A DNA stretch of 64,000 bases from Bacillus alveayuensis (GCA_030812955.1 JAUSTR010000005.1:62001-126000); one strand, 5' to 3'. Counted from the stretch's first letter, positions 47,565 to 57,819 are shown. Numbers and translations are program-made. Notes: generated by a model from the letters alone, not told the origin.

Positions 47565-47601
47565 CAAAGAGGAGCCTGAATCTTTTAAGGAGACTCCTCT
47601 C
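47565..47601 (-). terminator. Possible weak terminator after fadF
   Basis: AGAGGAG and CTCCTCT pair across a 19-base loop; the following T-run on the minus strand is short (TTTG). May only partly stop transcription into mmgA. Confidence 0.45.
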
Positions 47602-47611
47602 TATATAAAAG

Positions 47612-49726
47612 CTATGAAGCTAGCTCTTTTTGAACATCACCAAAAACTGATTTTTCAAGAAGTTCAGCGACATCAAATGTTTTTACTTTATCTTCTACTT
47701 CTTTCGCTTTTGTTCCATCGCTTAGCATCGTTAAACAGTATGGACAGCCAGAGCTAATGACACTCGGATTTACAGCTAATGCTTGCTCCGTACGTGCTAC
47801 GTTTATACGAGCACCTGTATCTTCCTCCATCCACATGAGACCGCCGCCAGCGCCACAGCACATACCTGTCTCACGATTGCGCTCCATTTCAACTAATTTA
47901 ACACCTGGAATGGACTTGATAATCTCCCTTGGCGGATTATAAACTTCGTTGTAACGTCCAAGATAACAAGAGTCATGGAAGGTAATCGTCTCGTTTACTT
48001 CATACTTTGGTACAAGCTTTCCTTCTTTTATGAGCTTTGCTAACAGTTCGGTATGATGATAAACCTCTGCTTCAAGACCGAAATCAGGATATTCATTTTT
48101 AAAAACGTTATAAGCATGTGGATCAATGGTAACAATTTTCTTGACGTTATTCTTTTCAAATTCCGCTATATTTTTCGCTGCCAGCTCTTGGAATAAAAAT
48201 TCATTTCCCAAACGTCGAGGTGTATCTCCTGAGTTTTTCTCTTTATTTCCTAAAATTGCAAATTTCACTCCTGCTTCATTAAGCAGCTTTGCAAATGATA
48301 AAGCAATTTTTTGGCTGCGATTATCAAATGAACCCATTGAGCCTACCCAGAATAAATATTCAAACTCGCCGCCTTCTTTTTGAAGTTCTTTTACAGTTGG
48401 AACATATACATCTTCTCGTGCTTCACGCCACTTTTCCCGCTCCTTGCGGTTTAATCCCCATGGGTTTCCTTGACGCTCGATATTTTGCATCGCTCTCTGG
48501 GCTTCGGGATCCATTTTTCCTTCCGTTAAGACGAGATAACGTCGTAAATCAATGATTTTATCAACATGCTCATTCATGACTGGACATTGATCTTCACAAT
48601 TTCGACACGTCGTACAAGCCCAAATTTCTTCTTCTGTAATGACATCCCCAATTAAGCTAGGATTGTAGTCAAGTGCTGCTGCAGCTTCTTCTCTTCCCTT
48701 TGCTTGTGACATCATTGCCAGTTGATTTCCACGTGTATGAGAAAAAGCAAAGGCTGGAACCCACGGCTGTTTCGAAGTAATCGCTGCCCCTTTATCTGTT
48801 AAATGGTCCCGCAGTTTAATGATTAAATCCATCGGCGACAGCATTTTACCTGTACCAGTTGCAGGGCACATATTTGTACAGCGGCCACACTCGACACATG
48901 CATATAAATCAATTAATTGATTTTGTTTAAAGTCTTCAATTTTGCCAACTCCAAATGTTTCTTTGCTTTCATCTTCAAAATCAATTTTTTCAAGCTTCCC
49001 TGGATTCGTTAATCTACTGAAATAAACATTTGCAGGCCCTGCAATTAAGTGGGCATGTTTGGACTGCGGAACATATACTAAAAACGTTAATAAAATAAGT
49101 AAGTGTACCCACCAAGCCACATAAAAAATGACGGCAGCACCAGCTTCTCCTACAAAGCTAAGTAGAAAAGCAAACGATGAGGCTATGGGCTCACTCCATG
49201 AAAGCTCATGGCCATGCCATATGATATTCATCCCGTTTCCTAGGAGAACAGATAACATTAATCCACCGATAAAAATCAGTACTAATCCTGATTTAAACCC
49301 TCTTTTTAAACGAACAAGCTTTTCAATATATCTTCTATAAAATGCTGCTACTACTGCGACTAAAATGAGGAATGTAACTATTTCTTGGAAAAATGTAAAC
49401 AATGGATACAGAGGACCGAATGGTAGATGACTATTAGGTACTAGCCCTTTCACAATGAAGTCAATAGCGCCGAATTGGACAAGGATAAAACCATAGAAGA
49501 AAATGACATGCACCCATCCCATTTTTTTATCTTTTAACAGCTTTTTCTGTCCAAACACATTTACCCATATTCTCTCTAATCTTTCTTTTACTCTTCCGTC
49601 AAACTCTGCTTTTTGGCCAAGTTTAATATAGGAAATTCGCGTTTTTATTAAGTAAGCGAACAAATAAATAGCGTAAGCGGTTACAAACAAAAACGCAATA
49701 AAATTCACCCAAAGCAATGTATTCAT
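47612..49726 (-). CDS. fadF: Membrane iron-sulfur oxidoreductase FadF (ETF-linked)
   Basis: 704 residues from the ATG at 49726. About five N-terminal membrane helices (about 5-230, NarI-like), then two 4Fe-4S motifs (CVECGRCTNMCPATG and CTTCRNCEDQCPV) and two CCG domains (HDSCYLGRYN; CCGAGGG) typical of heterodisulfide-reductase-like proteins. Likely passes electrons from acyl-CoA dehydrogenases, through electron transfer flavoprotein, to the quinone pool. First gene of the acyl-CoA operon, behind a FadR-type operator. Confidence 0.92.
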   Translation of the reverse strand: MNTLLWVNFIAFLFVTAYAIYLFAYLIKTRISYIKLGQKAEFDGRVKERLERIWVNVFGQKKLLKDKKMGWVHVIFFYGFILVQFGAIDFIVKGLVPNSHLPFGPLYPLFTFFQEIVTFLILVAVVAAFYRRYIEKLVRLKRGFKSGLVLIFIGGLMLSVLLGNGMNIIWHGHELSWSEPIASSFAFLLSFVGEAGAAVIFYVAWWVHLLILLTFLVYVPQSKHAHLIAGPANVYFSRLTNPGKLEKIDFEDESKETFGVGKIEDFKQNQLIDLYACVECGRCTNMCPATGTGKMLSPMDLIIKLRDHLTDKGAAITSKQPWVPAFAFSHTRGNQLAMMSQAKGREEAAAALDYNPSLIGDVITEEEIWACTTCRNCEDQCPVMNEHVDKIIDLRRYLVLTEGKMDPEAQRAMQNIERQGNPWGLNRKEREKWREAREDVYVPTVKELQKEGGEFEYLFWVGSMGSFDNRSQKIALSFAKLLNEAGVKFAILGNKEKNSGDTPRRLGNEFLFQELAAKNIAEFEKNNVKKIVTIDPHAYNVFKNEYPDFGLEAEVYHHTELLAKLIKEGKLVPKYEVNETITFHDSCYLGRYNEVYNPPREIIKSIPGVKLVEMERNRETGMCCGAGGGLMWMEEDTGARINVARTEQALAVNPSVISSGCPYCLTMLSDGTKAKEVEDKVKTFDVAELLEKSVFGDVQKELAS

Positions 49727-49800
49727 CAAACTCCCCCATTCTCCCCACAGTCATCACAAAAATTCGAAACGTATAAAATTTTCTGATGTTTCTTACTTCT

Positions 49801-49828
49801 ATTATATATTGAATGAGCATTCAGTCAA
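49801..49828 (-). promoter_or_regulatory. fadF promoter overlapped by a FadR-type operator
   Basis: On the minus strand TTGACT (49823-49828), 16 bases, TATAAT (49801-49806). A palindrome TGACTGAATGCTCATTCA (49810-49827) spans the -35 and spacer; it is close to the B. subtilis FadR consensus TGAATGAnTAnTCATTCA. Binding there would block polymerase, so the operon is likely induced by long-chain acyl-CoA. Confidence 0.75.
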
Positions 49829-49888
49829 CACTTTTCTTGCAATTTCATATTTTTTCTATAATGGGGAAAATCTAAATAGAAGGATTTT

Positions 49889-51109
49889 TTGAATGGGGGA
49901 GTCATGGTGAATGCGTTATATTGGGTACTTTTAGGCATAATTTTTCTTTCCATCTGGTTTACATTAGACTATAACTTTGGGAAAAAATACTATGTCAAGA
50001 GGAGAAAAAATCACTCCTTTAACAAACGATGGAGCGATATATATTTATACACAGATGGTATTCATTTATATAAAGATTTGTTTACAGATATTGAGAAAAG
50101 CCATCAATCGATTCATATATTATTTTATATCGTACGAAATGATTCGGTAGGCCAAAAATTTCTCTCCTTATTATCACAAAAGGCACAAGAAGGGGTGGAA
50201 GTTAAATTATTGTTGGATTACATCGGGTCTTTCAAACTAAAGTTTTCAATGATTAAACGATTAAAGGAAAATGGTGTCGATGTAGCCTTTTCACGAAAAC
50301 CGCGGCTACCTTTCCTGTTTTATACGTTCCAATCGCGTAATCATCGTAAGATTGCCGTCATTGATAGTAAGGTAGGTTATGTAGGTGGATTTAATATTGG
50401 AAAAGAATATATTGGACAAAACCGAAAATTAGGTTTTTGGCGTGATTACCATATTAAATGTAAAGGTGAAGGGGTTTATGACCTGCAAACACAGTTTCTT
50501 GATGATTGGTTAGAAGCTACTAAAGTAGATCTTCGCCAATCACGAAGTTATTTCCCCCCGTTACATAAAGGAAGTTGCTTACAACAATTTATACCAACTT
50601 ATGGAAATCACCTTGAATATTATTTTATTTCGCTTATTCGAATGGCAAAAAAGGAGCTTTTTATTTGTTCTCCTTATTTCATACCGAGCCGAAAACTACA
50701 GCAAGAATTATTAGCAGCGTTAAAACAAGGTGTACATATTACAGTGATCGTCCCGATTAAATCTGATCATCTATTTGTCAAAGAAGCTTCTTATTCGTAT
50801 TTTGGCCCACTTCTTAAGTTAGGCTGCAACATTTACCAATACGATGGCGGCTTTTATCATGCGAAAGTCATCGTTGTTGATGATAAATGTTGTGATATTG
50901 GAACGGCTAATTTCGATAATAGAAGTTTATTTTTAAACGAAGAAATGAATTGTTTTGTATTTGATCAAGCGTTTATTCAATTAGTGAAAGATGTCATTAA
51001 GCATGACCTAAAAAAGGCAAAGAAGCTAACATATGAGCAATACGAAAAATATAAGAATAGCCATCGTATAGAGATTGCTGCTGCTACACTTCTCTTTCCA
51101 TTTTTATAA
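49889..51109 (+). CDS. clsB: Cardiolipin synthase (ClsB/YwjE type)
   Basis: 406 residues. Phospholipase-D superfamily enzyme that condenses phosphatidylglycerol to cardiolipin. One N-terminal membrane helix (about 8-27), then two HKD motifs: NHRKIAVIDSKVGYVGGFN (about 150) and HAKVIVVDDKCCDIGTANFD (about 328). TTG at 49889 has AGAAGGA at a usable distance; an ATG five codons later (49904) is an alternative, but GGGGGAG is too close to it. Divergent from fadF. Ends in its own terminator. Confidence 0.9.
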   Translation: MNGGVMVNALYWVLLGIIFLSIWFTLDYNFGKKYYVKRRKNHSFNKRWSDIYLYTDGIHLYKDLFTDIEKSHQSIHILFYIVRNDSVGQKFLSLLSQKAQEGVEVKLLLDYIGSFKLKFSMIKRLKENGVDVAFSRKPRLPFLFYTFQSRNHRKIAVIDSKVGYVGGFNIGKEYIGQNRKLGFWRDYHIKCKGEGVYDLQTQFLDDWLEATKVDLRQSRSYFPPLHKGSCLQQFIPTYGNHLEYYFISLIRMAKKELFICSPYFIPSRKLQQELLAALKQGVHITVIVPIKSDHLFVKEASYSYFGPLLKLGCNIYQYDGGFYHAKVIVVDDKCCDIGTANFDNRSLFLNEEMNCFVFDQAFIQLVKDVIKHDLKKAKKLTYEQYEKYKNSHRIEIAAATLLFPFL

Positions 51110-51123
51110 ATTGGAAGCAAATG

Positions 51124-51153
51124 AGGAAGACTACTTACTTGTCTTCCTTTTTT
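51124..51153 (+). terminator. Terminator of clsB
   Basis: GGAAGAC-tacttactt-GTCTTCC followed by T-run, 15 bases past the stop. Confidence 0.93.
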
Positions 51154-51231
51154 AAGCTTTCAAAAGACCTTCTTTCTCCTCATCAATGTAAGGTATTCCC
51201 ATCTTTTGTACCAAAAAATATCTAATCCTTA

Positions 51232-51316
51232 TTTACATTTTACTAGTTTTTATCTATTATTCTAATGGTTCCAATATTGATATTTTATGGAAATAAAAAT
51301 TATTTCCAGAACCATT
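51232..51316 (+). promoter_or_regulatory. Promoter and folded leader of a tiny transcription unit
   Basis: TTTACA (51232-51237), 17 bases, TATTAT (51255-51260) predicts RNA starting near G51267. The leader folds as AATGGTTC/GAACCATT (51264-51271 with 51309-51316) around a perfect 9-bp hairpin TGGAAATAA-aaa-TTATTTCCA (51288-51308). The message then runs to a small reading frame and a terminator. Confidence 0.6.
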
Positions 51317-51354
51317 TTAACATTTCAATCGTCATACATAAAGGAGCTAAAGTT

Positions 51355-51399
51355 ATGAACCGGGATGAATATGAATTAGAACTGCAATCGAACCAATAA
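51355..51399 (+). CDS. Possible 14-residue small protein
   Basis: ATG preceded by AAAGGAG with 8-base spacing; encodes MNRDEYELELQSNQ, then TAA. The peptide is acidic with no hydrophobic stretch. I do not recognise it. It has its own promoter, structured leader and terminator (51419-51458), which together look like a dedicated unit rather than leftover sequence. It could equally be an sRNA whose frame is incidental. Confidence 0.45.
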   Translation: MNRDEYELELQSNQ

Positions 51400-51418
51400 G
51401 TTTGCTTGATCGTTTGTA

Positions 51419-51458
51419 TAAGAAGGAGGCTTCCCAATTGGGACGCCTCTCCTTCCTT
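51419..51458. terminator. Bidirectional terminator between the tiny unit and argS
   Basis: GAAGGAGGC...GCCTCTCCTTC with TCCCAATTGGGA at the tip; CTTTTAC follows on plus, TTAT on minus. Closes the plus-strand unit and argS, whose stop codon abuts it. Confidence 0.8.
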
Positions 51459-53129
51459 TTACATTTGTTCCGGAGCAGATACACCGATTAAGGTTAAGGC
51501 ATTTTTTAAGGTAATTTGTGTCGCTTTCATTAAAGCTAAGCGTGCCCGAGATTTGTCTTTATTGTCTGGGTCTAACACTTTTTCTGCATTGTAGAAGCTA
51601 TGAAGCGCAGAAGCTACTTCAAAAATGTAATTCGTAATGCGATGTGGAATTCGTTTTTGTGCCGCTTCCGCCACAGCACTTGGAAATTCGCCTAGCTTTT
51701 TCAAAAGTTCTATTTCCTTCTCTGATGAAATTTCGTCAAGCTTAAGCTCACCTTCGAAAGATAGACCTTGCTCTTCGCCTTGGCGGAGGATGCTGCAAAT
51801 TCTGGCATGAGCATATTGAGCATAATAGACTGGATTATCATTAGACTGTGAAACCGCTAAATCTAAATCAAAATCCATATGAGAATCGCCGCTTCTCATC
51901 GCAAAGAAGTAGCGCACCGCATCGAGGCCGACCTCTTCCATTAAATCACGCATTGTGACCGCTTTACCTGTACGTTTACTCATTTTAACCTTTTCCCCAT
52001 TTTTATAAAGGCTGACCATTTGCATAATTTCTACTTCCAGAACGTCTTGATTATAACCCAGTGCTTGAATCGCCGCTTTCATACGCGGAATATAACCGTG
52101 ATGGTCTGCCCCCCAAATGTTAATTAATTTATCAAAGCCACGGTCAAGCTTATCTTTATGATAGGCTATATCTGGAGTTAAGTAAGTATAAGAGCCATCT
52201 TTCTTAATTAATACGCGGTCTTTATCATCACCGAACGCTGTGGAACGGAACCAAGTGGCCCCCTCATCCTCATAAATATAGCCATTTTCTCGCAACATGT
52301 TGAGCGCTTCATCGATTTTTCCACTCTCATAAAGTGACGTTTCGGAATACCAAACATCGAATGAGACACGGAACTCTTCAAGATCTTTTCTCAGCTTGTC
52401 CAATTCAAACTTTAACCCATATTCACGGAAAAACTTTAAACGTTCTTCTCTGCTTTCATGAACAAAGCGGTCGCCATATTCCTCTCTAAGCTTATTCCCG
52501 ATTTCAATAATATCCTCACCATAATAGCCGTCCTCCGGCATCTCCGCCTCTTGGCCAAGCGCTTCCAAATAACGTGCTTCAACGGAAAGCGCTAAGTTAT
52601 GAATTTGATTTCCAGCATCATTAATATAATATTCACGTGTCACTTCATAACCTGCTTTTTCAAGAATGTTGCATAAAGAATCTCCAAAGGCGGCACCGCG
52701 GGCATGTCCTAAATGTAATGAACCGGTAGGGTTTGCCGATACAAATTCCACTTGAACTTTTTCGTTTTTGCCAGCATCTGATTCGCCATAACGATTCCCA
52801 GCCTCCATAATGGCAGGGATTAAATCTGTTAAATATTGGTTATTCATATAAAAATTAATAAACCCTGGACCGGCAATGTCGATTTTTTCAATAGAAGCTT
52901 TGGATTTATCAAAATTTTTAACTAGATCTTCAGCAATTAAACGCGGGGCTTTTTTGGCGATTCTTGCAAGCTGCATCGCCATATTTGTCGAATAGTCTCC
53001 ATGCTCTTTGTCTTTCGGAACTTCCAAAATAACCGTTGGGATTTCTTCTTCTTTTGCTAAATTTGCTTTTAAAACAGCTGCCTTTATCTCTTCCTTGAGC
53101 CGCTCTTTCACTTGTTCGACAATGTTCAT
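51459..53129 (-). CDS. argS: Arginyl-tRNA synthetase
   Basis: 556 residues, class I synthetase. The HIGH motif appears as HLGH in [19 protein letters not shown] (about 132); the KMSKS motif as [12 protein letters not shown] (about 375). N-terminal Add-1 domain and C-terminal anticodon-binding helical domain (DALR, about 430-556). ATG immediately follows the ywiB stop, with GGAGGAAC inside the end of ywiB, so translation is coupled. Confidence 0.97.
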   Translation of the reverse strand: MNIVEQVKERLKEEIKAAVLKANLAKEEEIPTVILEVPKDKEHGDYSTNMAMQLARIAKKAPRLIAEDLVKNFDKSKASIEKIDIAGPGFINFYMNNQYLTDLIPAIMEAGNRYGESDAGKNEKVQVEFVSANPTGSLHLGHARGAAFGDSLCNILEKAGYEVTREYYINDAGNQIHNLALSVEARYLEALGQEAEMPEDGYYGEDIIEIGNKLREEYGDRFVHESREERLKFFREYGLKFELDKLRKDLEEFRVSFDVWYSETSLYESGKIDEALNMLRENGYIYEDEGATWFRSTAFGDDKDRVLIKKDGSYTYLTPDIAYHKDKLDRGFDKLINIWGADHHGYIPRMKAAIQALGYNQDVLEVEIMQMVSLYKNGEKVKMSKRTGKAVTMRDLMEEVGLDAVRYFFAMRSGDSHMDFDLDLAVSQSNDNPVYYAQYAHARICSILRQGEEQGLSFEGELKLDEISSEKEIELLKKLGEFPSAVAEAAQKRIPHRITNYIFEVASALHSFYNAEKVLDPDNKDKSRARLALMKATQITLKNALTLIGVSAPEQM

Positions 53130-53555
53130 TCACTGTTCCTCCTTGTATTCAATCGTTAATCTATGTACATGTTGTTCTTGTCCAATATCCAAGTGATACT
53201 CCAACTTCAGTGTACCACGTTTCGGCTCTTCGTATGAACTCCATAATAATGATTTTGTATGTGTCACAAGCCTCATCATCCCATACGGCGTTTCATAGTT
53301 TGTCACCGTTTCAACGTTTTCTTTAAATCGCTGCCGCATGTTAATAGCACCTGAGCGGATTAACAACACTTCCTCATCGCTTATCTTAAGTAATGTTTTG
53401 ATTTGGCCAAAATCTTGTTCCTCCAAATAAGATAAATAAATATACTTGTCTTTTGTATAGTATTGGCCAGTTGTATAAAATTCAAATTTTTCTTTTTCAT
53501 TCCCTTGGGCCATTTCATTATGAACATTTATATGAACAGGTATGTTCCTTTGCAT
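53130..53555 (-). CDS. ywiB: YwiB family beta-barrel protein (DUF1934)
   Basis: 141 residues resembling YwiB, a small lipocalin-like protein of unknown function that precedes argS in Bacilli. Rich in beta-strand-like alternation (KFEFYTTGQYYTKDKYIYLSY; LLIRSGAINMRQRFKEN; GTLKLEYHLDIG). ATG follows GAGGTACA. Directly coupled to argS. Confidence 0.87.
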   Translation of the reverse strand: MQRNIPVHINVHNEMAQGNEKEKFEFYTTGQYYTKDKYIYLSYLEEQDFGQIKTLLKISDEEVLLIRSGAINMRQRFKENVETVTNYETPYGMMRLVTHTKSLLWSSYEEPKRGTLKLEYHLDIGQEQHVHRLTIEYKEEQ

Positions 53556-53628
53556 TGTACCTCATCCTTAAAAGGCTGTATTAACCCCATAAGTATAAAG
53601 ATTCTTTGTCGTTTATGCAATAGAATAA

Positions 53629-53684
53629 GAAAAAGGCTTACTTTGAATACATCATTTCAGTCGATGATATGGAGTAAGCCTTTT
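53629..53684 (-). terminator. Terminator of speE-speB
   Basis: AAAAGGCTTACT and AGTAAGCCTTTT form a 12-bp stem; the inner part (ATATCAT/ATGATGTAT) extends it. T-rich tail on minus. Ten bases past the speB stop. Confidence 0.9.
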
Positions 53685-53693
53685 CTTGCTATT

Positions 53694-54575
53694 TTATATT
53701 CGTTTTTGCACCCAGCCTAAAATCATTTCCCGAATGAGCTTGCTTGCAGTGTTCGCTGTTTGTTCCGAGTGGTCATAGACAGGGGCTACTTCGACTAAAT
53801 CAGCTCCAACTACATGGATATCGGAGCGTGCAATTTCACAAATGGCCGCAAGCAGTTCTTTTGACGTTATTCCACCAGCATCTACAGTGCCAGTACCTGG
53901 GGCAAATGCCGGGTCTAATACATCGATATCAATTGTAATGTATACAGGTCGTCCAGCCAGTTTTGGAAGAACTTCCTGCAACGGCTTGAGCACTTCAAAT
54001 TTTGCAATGTATAATCCTGCCTCTTTTGCCCATTCAAACTCTTCTTTCATCCCGGAACGAATGCCGAATGAAAAAATATTTTCCGGACCAATAAGCTCTG
54101 CCGCTTTACGAATTGGTGTTGAATGGGATAACGGCTCCCCTTCATACTCAACACGTAAATCCGTATGGGCATCCATGTGAATCACAGCTAAATTCGGATA
54201 CTTTTTGTACATTGCTTTAATGACAGGCCAAGAGACTAAATGCTCCCCGCCCATTCCTAATGGAAATTTGCCTGCTTCTAAAATTTTGTCAACAAACTGT
54301 TCGATCATGTCTATACTTCTTTGCGCATTACCAAAAGGCAAAGGAATATCACCGGCATCAAAATATTTTACTTCGTCTAACTCGCGGTCTAAATACGGGC
54401 TATATTCCTCCAATCCGATCGATACCTCGCGGATGCGTGCAGGACCGAAACGTGAACCAGGACGATAGCTAACGGTCCAATCCATCGGCATCCCATAAAT
54501 GACGGCTTCGCTTTCCTCAAAGGATGGATGGCTTTTAATAAATACATTTCCGGAATATGCTTCATCAAAGCGCAT
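53694..54575 (-). CDS. speB: Agmatinase
   Basis: 293 residues from the ATG at 54575 (AAAGGTGGGG upstream). Manganese ureohydrolase that turns agmatine into putrescine and urea. Metal ligands in GGEHLVSWP, HMDAHTDLR and ITIDIDVLDPAFAPGTG. Follows speE, whose product uses putrescine, so the operon makes spermidine. Confidence 0.95.
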   Translation of the reverse strand: MRFDEAYSGNVFIKSHPSFEESEAVIYGMPMDWTVSYRPGSRFGPARIREVSIGLEEYSPYLDRELDEVKYFDAGDIPLPFGNAQRSIDMIEQFVDKILEAGKFPLGMGGEHLVSWPVIKAMYKKYPNLAVIHMDAHTDLRVEYEGEPLSHSTPIRKAAELIGPENIFSFGIRSGMKEEFEWAKEAGLYIAKFEVLKPLQEVLPKLAGRPVYITIDIDVLDPAFAPGTGTVDAGGITSKELLAAICEIARSDIHVVGADLVEVAPVYDHSEQTANTASKLIREMILGWVQKRI

Positions 54576-54601
54576 AATGCCCCACCTTTCCAATTTCCAT
54601 A

Positions 54602-55432
54602 TTACTTAATTAAATCTTCAACAAATTTCGGTAAAACAAAGGCGGCTTTATGGATATCTTTTGTGTAATATTTTGTCTCCATTGGATGGAAGCGGTCGTC
54701 ACGAACAGCTAATGGATCGTATTTTTTTGAGCCTAATGTAAACGTCCATAATCCGCTCGGATATGTCGGGATGTTTGCTGTATAAAGACGTGTAATTGGA
54801 AAAATTTCTTTTACATCTTTATAAACATTTGTAATTAAATCTGCTTTAAACCAAGGATTATCTGTTTGTGCGACAAAAATCCCATCCTCTTTTAACGCTT
54901 TTGCGATACCTGCATAAAAGCCTTTCGTAAATAAGTTGACTGCTGGACCAACTGGTTCTGTTGAGTCAACCATAATACAATCATATTCATTTTCACTTTT
55001 GGCAATATGCATAAAACCGTCATCCACTTTTACTTCAACTCTAGGGTCATCCAATTTCCCCGCAATTTCAGGCAAATATTTTTTCGAATACTCAATCACT
55101 TTTCCATCAATTTCAACTAGCGTCGCCTTTTTCACGCTCGGATGCTTTAACACTTCGCGGATGACACCACCGTCACCACCGCCAACGACTAATACATTTT
55201 CTGGATTTGGATGAGTGAATAGCGGTACGTGTGCAACCATTTCGTGGTAGACAAATTCATCTTTTTGAGAGGTCATCACCATACCATCTAAAAAAAGCAT
55301 ATTGCCAAACTCTTCCGTCTCCACCATGTCAAGCTTTTGAAAATCTGTTTGTTCTGTATGTAAAGTACGTTTTACTTTTATCGTAATCCCAAAATTTTCC
55401 GTTTGCTTTTCTGTATACCAAAGTCCACCCAT
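54602..55432 (-). CDS. speE: Spermidine synthase
   Basis: 276 residues from the ATG at 55432, equal to B. subtilis; AGGA lies nine bases upstream, whereas an in-frame start at 55450 overlaps it. Transfers aminopropyl from decarboxylated SAM to putrescine. Nucleotide motif [18 protein letters not shown] (about 78-95) and catalytic Asp in [14 protein letters not shown] (about 153). Confidence 0.95.
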   Translation of the reverse strand: MGGLWYTEKQTENFGITIKVKRTLHTEQTDFQKLDMVETEEFGNMLFLDGMVMTSQKDEFVYHEMVAHVPLFTHPNPENVLVVGGGDGGVIREVLKHPSVKKATLVEIDGKVIEYSKKYLPEIAGKLDDPRVEVKVDDGFMHIAKSENEYDCIMVDSTEPVGPAVNLFTKGFYAGIAKALKEDGIFVAQTDNPWFKADLITNVYKDVKEIFPITRLYTANIPTYPSGLWTFTLGSKKYDPLAVRDDRFHPMETKYYTKDIHKAAFVLPKFVEDLIK

Positions 55433-55749
55433 TTTCATTCTTCCTTTCAATATTGTAGTTTGACGATTTTGTTAAAGCTATTCTTTCGAAACAAGCTAAA
55501 CGGTCTTTTTCGTATTTTCCCCAAACAATGAATGGTCATTCTATTTTTAAAAGATTCAAACCACACAAAAAGTATAGAGGAATCTAGCAAAATTGCAAAG
55601 AAAAAATTTCATTTTTTCATAGGTTGAAGTTTAAAAAACTTCTCTTCAACTCATACTGAATAAAAAATAGCCCATCTTGTGAAACGGTTCCCATTAAATA
55701 AACAAAACCCATTTTTTTATTGTCTATATTATGAAGGAGGTTTGCATCA
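55433..55749. other. Divergent gap between speE and pbpG
   Basis: 317 bases, A/T-rich. Must hold promoters for both genes. I searched for a forespore promoter for pbpG and found none that fits. A short palindrome GAATG-gt-CATTC at 55530-55541 resembles half of a FadR-type site. AAGGAGG at 55735-55741 serves pbpG. Confidence 0.4.
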
Positions 55750-57819
55750 ATGGAAGTCATCACTCCTAAACGGCTTAGATTAACCGTGAAGACAATAAGA
55801 GCTTTATTTTTTATTCAATTTATTGGTGTTATTTTTTTATTACTTTTGATCACGATCGTTTTATGCATAGCTAAAATACAAGGAGCGCCTTCCTTAGCTG
55901 TTCCACAATCGACTGTCATGTATGCAAATGACGGGACAAAAATTGGTGAAACACATCATGGCCAGAAGCGATTTTGGGTAAATCTTCAAGATATTTCCCC
56001 CTTTTTAATTGAGGCAACGATTGCTATTGAAGACCGAAATTTTTATGACCATCACGGCTTTGACTATAAACGAATTGCTGGGGCTTTTGTTGCTGATTTA
56101 AAGGCTATGGCAAAAGTACAAGGAGCTAGTACGATTACACAGCAATATGCCCGCAATTTATTTTTAGAGCATGATAAAACATGGAAGCGGAAGCTAGCGG
56201 AAGCATTTTACACCATCCGCCTTGAAATGAATTTTAGTAAAGAAAGCATTTTAGAAGGATATTTAAACACCATTTACTATGGACACGGAGCGTATGGTAT
56301 TGAAGCAGCATCGCGGTATTATTTTCATAAACATGCAGGTGAATTAACATTGGCGGAAGCGGCAATGCTTGCTGGGATCCCAAAAGGGCCTAGCTACTAT
56401 TCCCCATATACTCATTTTTCACGGGCGAAAAAGAGGCAAGAGCTTATTTTAAAAACAATGGAAAAAGTAGGTTATATTACAGAGCAAGAAGCCAATACAG
56501 CGATCCATGAAGCGATCAAGCTTAGAGAACACAAAAAAGAGGAACATGCTAACTTGGCTCCTTATTTCCAAGATGTTGTTCTTCAAGAAATAAAAGAAAA
56601 GCTTCAAGTAGATGAGATGTTTATACAAACAAAAGGACTGCAAGTTTATACAACATTAGATTCGACTTTACAGAAAATTGCCGAAGAGACCATGAACAAG
56701 GTAATCGCAAAAGAATCGGATATTCAAATTGGTTTCGCTGCCATTGATCCTGAAACCGGTCAAGTGAAAGCGCTCATTGGCGGACGAGATTATGATAAAA
56801 GTCCTTTTAATCGAGCCATTCAAGCAAAACGGCAGCCGGGCTCAACGATGAAACCTTTTCTTTATTATACAGCTATTGAAAATGGGTTTACCCCGTCAAC
56901 TGTTTTAAAAAGTGAACCGACAACGTTTAGTTTTAATAAAGGGCAGTCAACCTATCAACCGAGTAATTTTCATGATTATTATGCTTATGATGATATTACA
57001 TTGATGCAAGCTCTTGCTTTATCAGACAACATTTATGCTGTTAAAACCCACCTTTTTATGGGCATGGATAAGCTAATCGAAACAGCTAGAAAGCTTGGCA
57101 TCAATAGCTCATTGAAAGAAGTGCCATCCTTAGCACTCGGTACTTCTCCAGTAAATGTCATCGAAATGGTGAATGCATATGGGATGATAGCAAATGGAGG
57201 GCATAAAATTGAACCGACGTTTATTAAACGAATTGAAGATGCAAAGGGAAACGTGCTATATGAGTTTAAAAAGGAGTCTGAGCAAATTCTTAATAAACAG
57301 GCAGCCTTTGTTCTCACCCACATGATGACAGGCATGTTTGATGAGAAGCTAAATGGATATACAACCGTCACTGGACAAAAAATCATTGATCAGCTTACAC
57401 GCCCCTATGCTGGCAAATCAGGGACAACAAACGCTGATAGTTGGATGATCGGCTTTACTCCACAGCTTGTCGCAGGGGTTTGGACAGGATATGACAAAGG
57501 AAAAAACATTCATCAAGTCCATGAACGCATGTATGCAAAGGAAATTTGGGCTACCTTTATGGAAGAAGCCTTAAAAGATCAACCGGTAAAAGGATTTCAG
57601 CCACCAGAAGGGGTAATCGGCGTAAATGTTGATCCTTCAAATGGACTTTTAGCAGCACCTGGATGCCCCGTTTCTCGCTTAACGTATTACATCAAAGGAA
57701 CAGAGCCGACTGAATATTGTATCGATCACATTGATTTCAAAGATGAAAAACAAGGTGACGAGCCAAAGATAAATGAAGAGAAACCATCCATATGGAAAAA
57801 GCTCATTCCTTGGATGTAA
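55750..57819 (+). CDS. pbpG: Class A penicillin-binding protein PbpG (PBP2d)
   Basis: 689 residues. N-terminal membrane anchor (about 18-42), glycosyltransferase family 51 domain (about 65-240; AIEDRNFYDHHGFD, GASTITQQYARNLFL) and transpeptidase domain (about 330-620; SxxK in QPGSTMKPFL, SDN in ALALSDNIYAV, KSG in YAGKSGTTNADS). Next to ywhD and ywhC, as ywhE is in B. subtilis, where it contributes to spore cortex/germ-cell-wall synthesis. Confidence 0.93.
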   Translation: MEVITPKRLRLTVKTIRALFFIQFIGVIFLLLLITIVLCIAKIQGAPSLAVPQSTVMYANDGTKIGETHHGQKRFWVNLQDISPFLIEATIAIEDRNFYDHHGFDYKRIAGAFVADLKAMAKVQGASTITQQYARNLFLEHDKTWKRKLAEAFYTIRLEMNFSKESILEGYLNTIYYGHGAYGIEAASRYYFHKHAGELTLAEAAMLAGIPKGPSYYSPYTHFSRAKKRQELILKTMEKVGYITEQEANTAIHEAIKLREHKKEEHANLAPYFQDVVLQEIKEKLQVDEMFIQTKGLQVYTTLDSTLQKIAEETMNKVIAKESDIQIGFAAIDPETGQVKALIGGRDYDKSPFNRAIQAKRQPGSTMKPFLYYTAIENGFTPSTVLKSEPTTFSFNKGQSTYQPSNFHDYYAYDDITLMQALALSDNIYAVKTHLFMGMDKLIETARKLGINSSLKEVPSLALGTSPVNVIEMVNAYGMIANGGHKIEPTFIKRIEDAKGNVLYEFKKESEQILNKQAAFVLTHMMTGMFDEKLNGYTTVTGQKIIDQLTRPYAGKSGTTNADSWMIGFTPQLVAGVWTGYDKGKNIHQVHERMYAKEIWATFMEEALKDQPVKGFQPPEGVIGVNVDPSNGLLAAPGCPVSRLTYYIKGTEPTEYCIDHIDFKDEKQGDEPKINEEKPSIWKKLIPWM

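Noticed and set aside
55530-55541. FadR operator between speE and pbpG
   Set aside because: Only a 5-bp-arm palindrome; too short against the 17-18 base consensus and next to unrelated genes.
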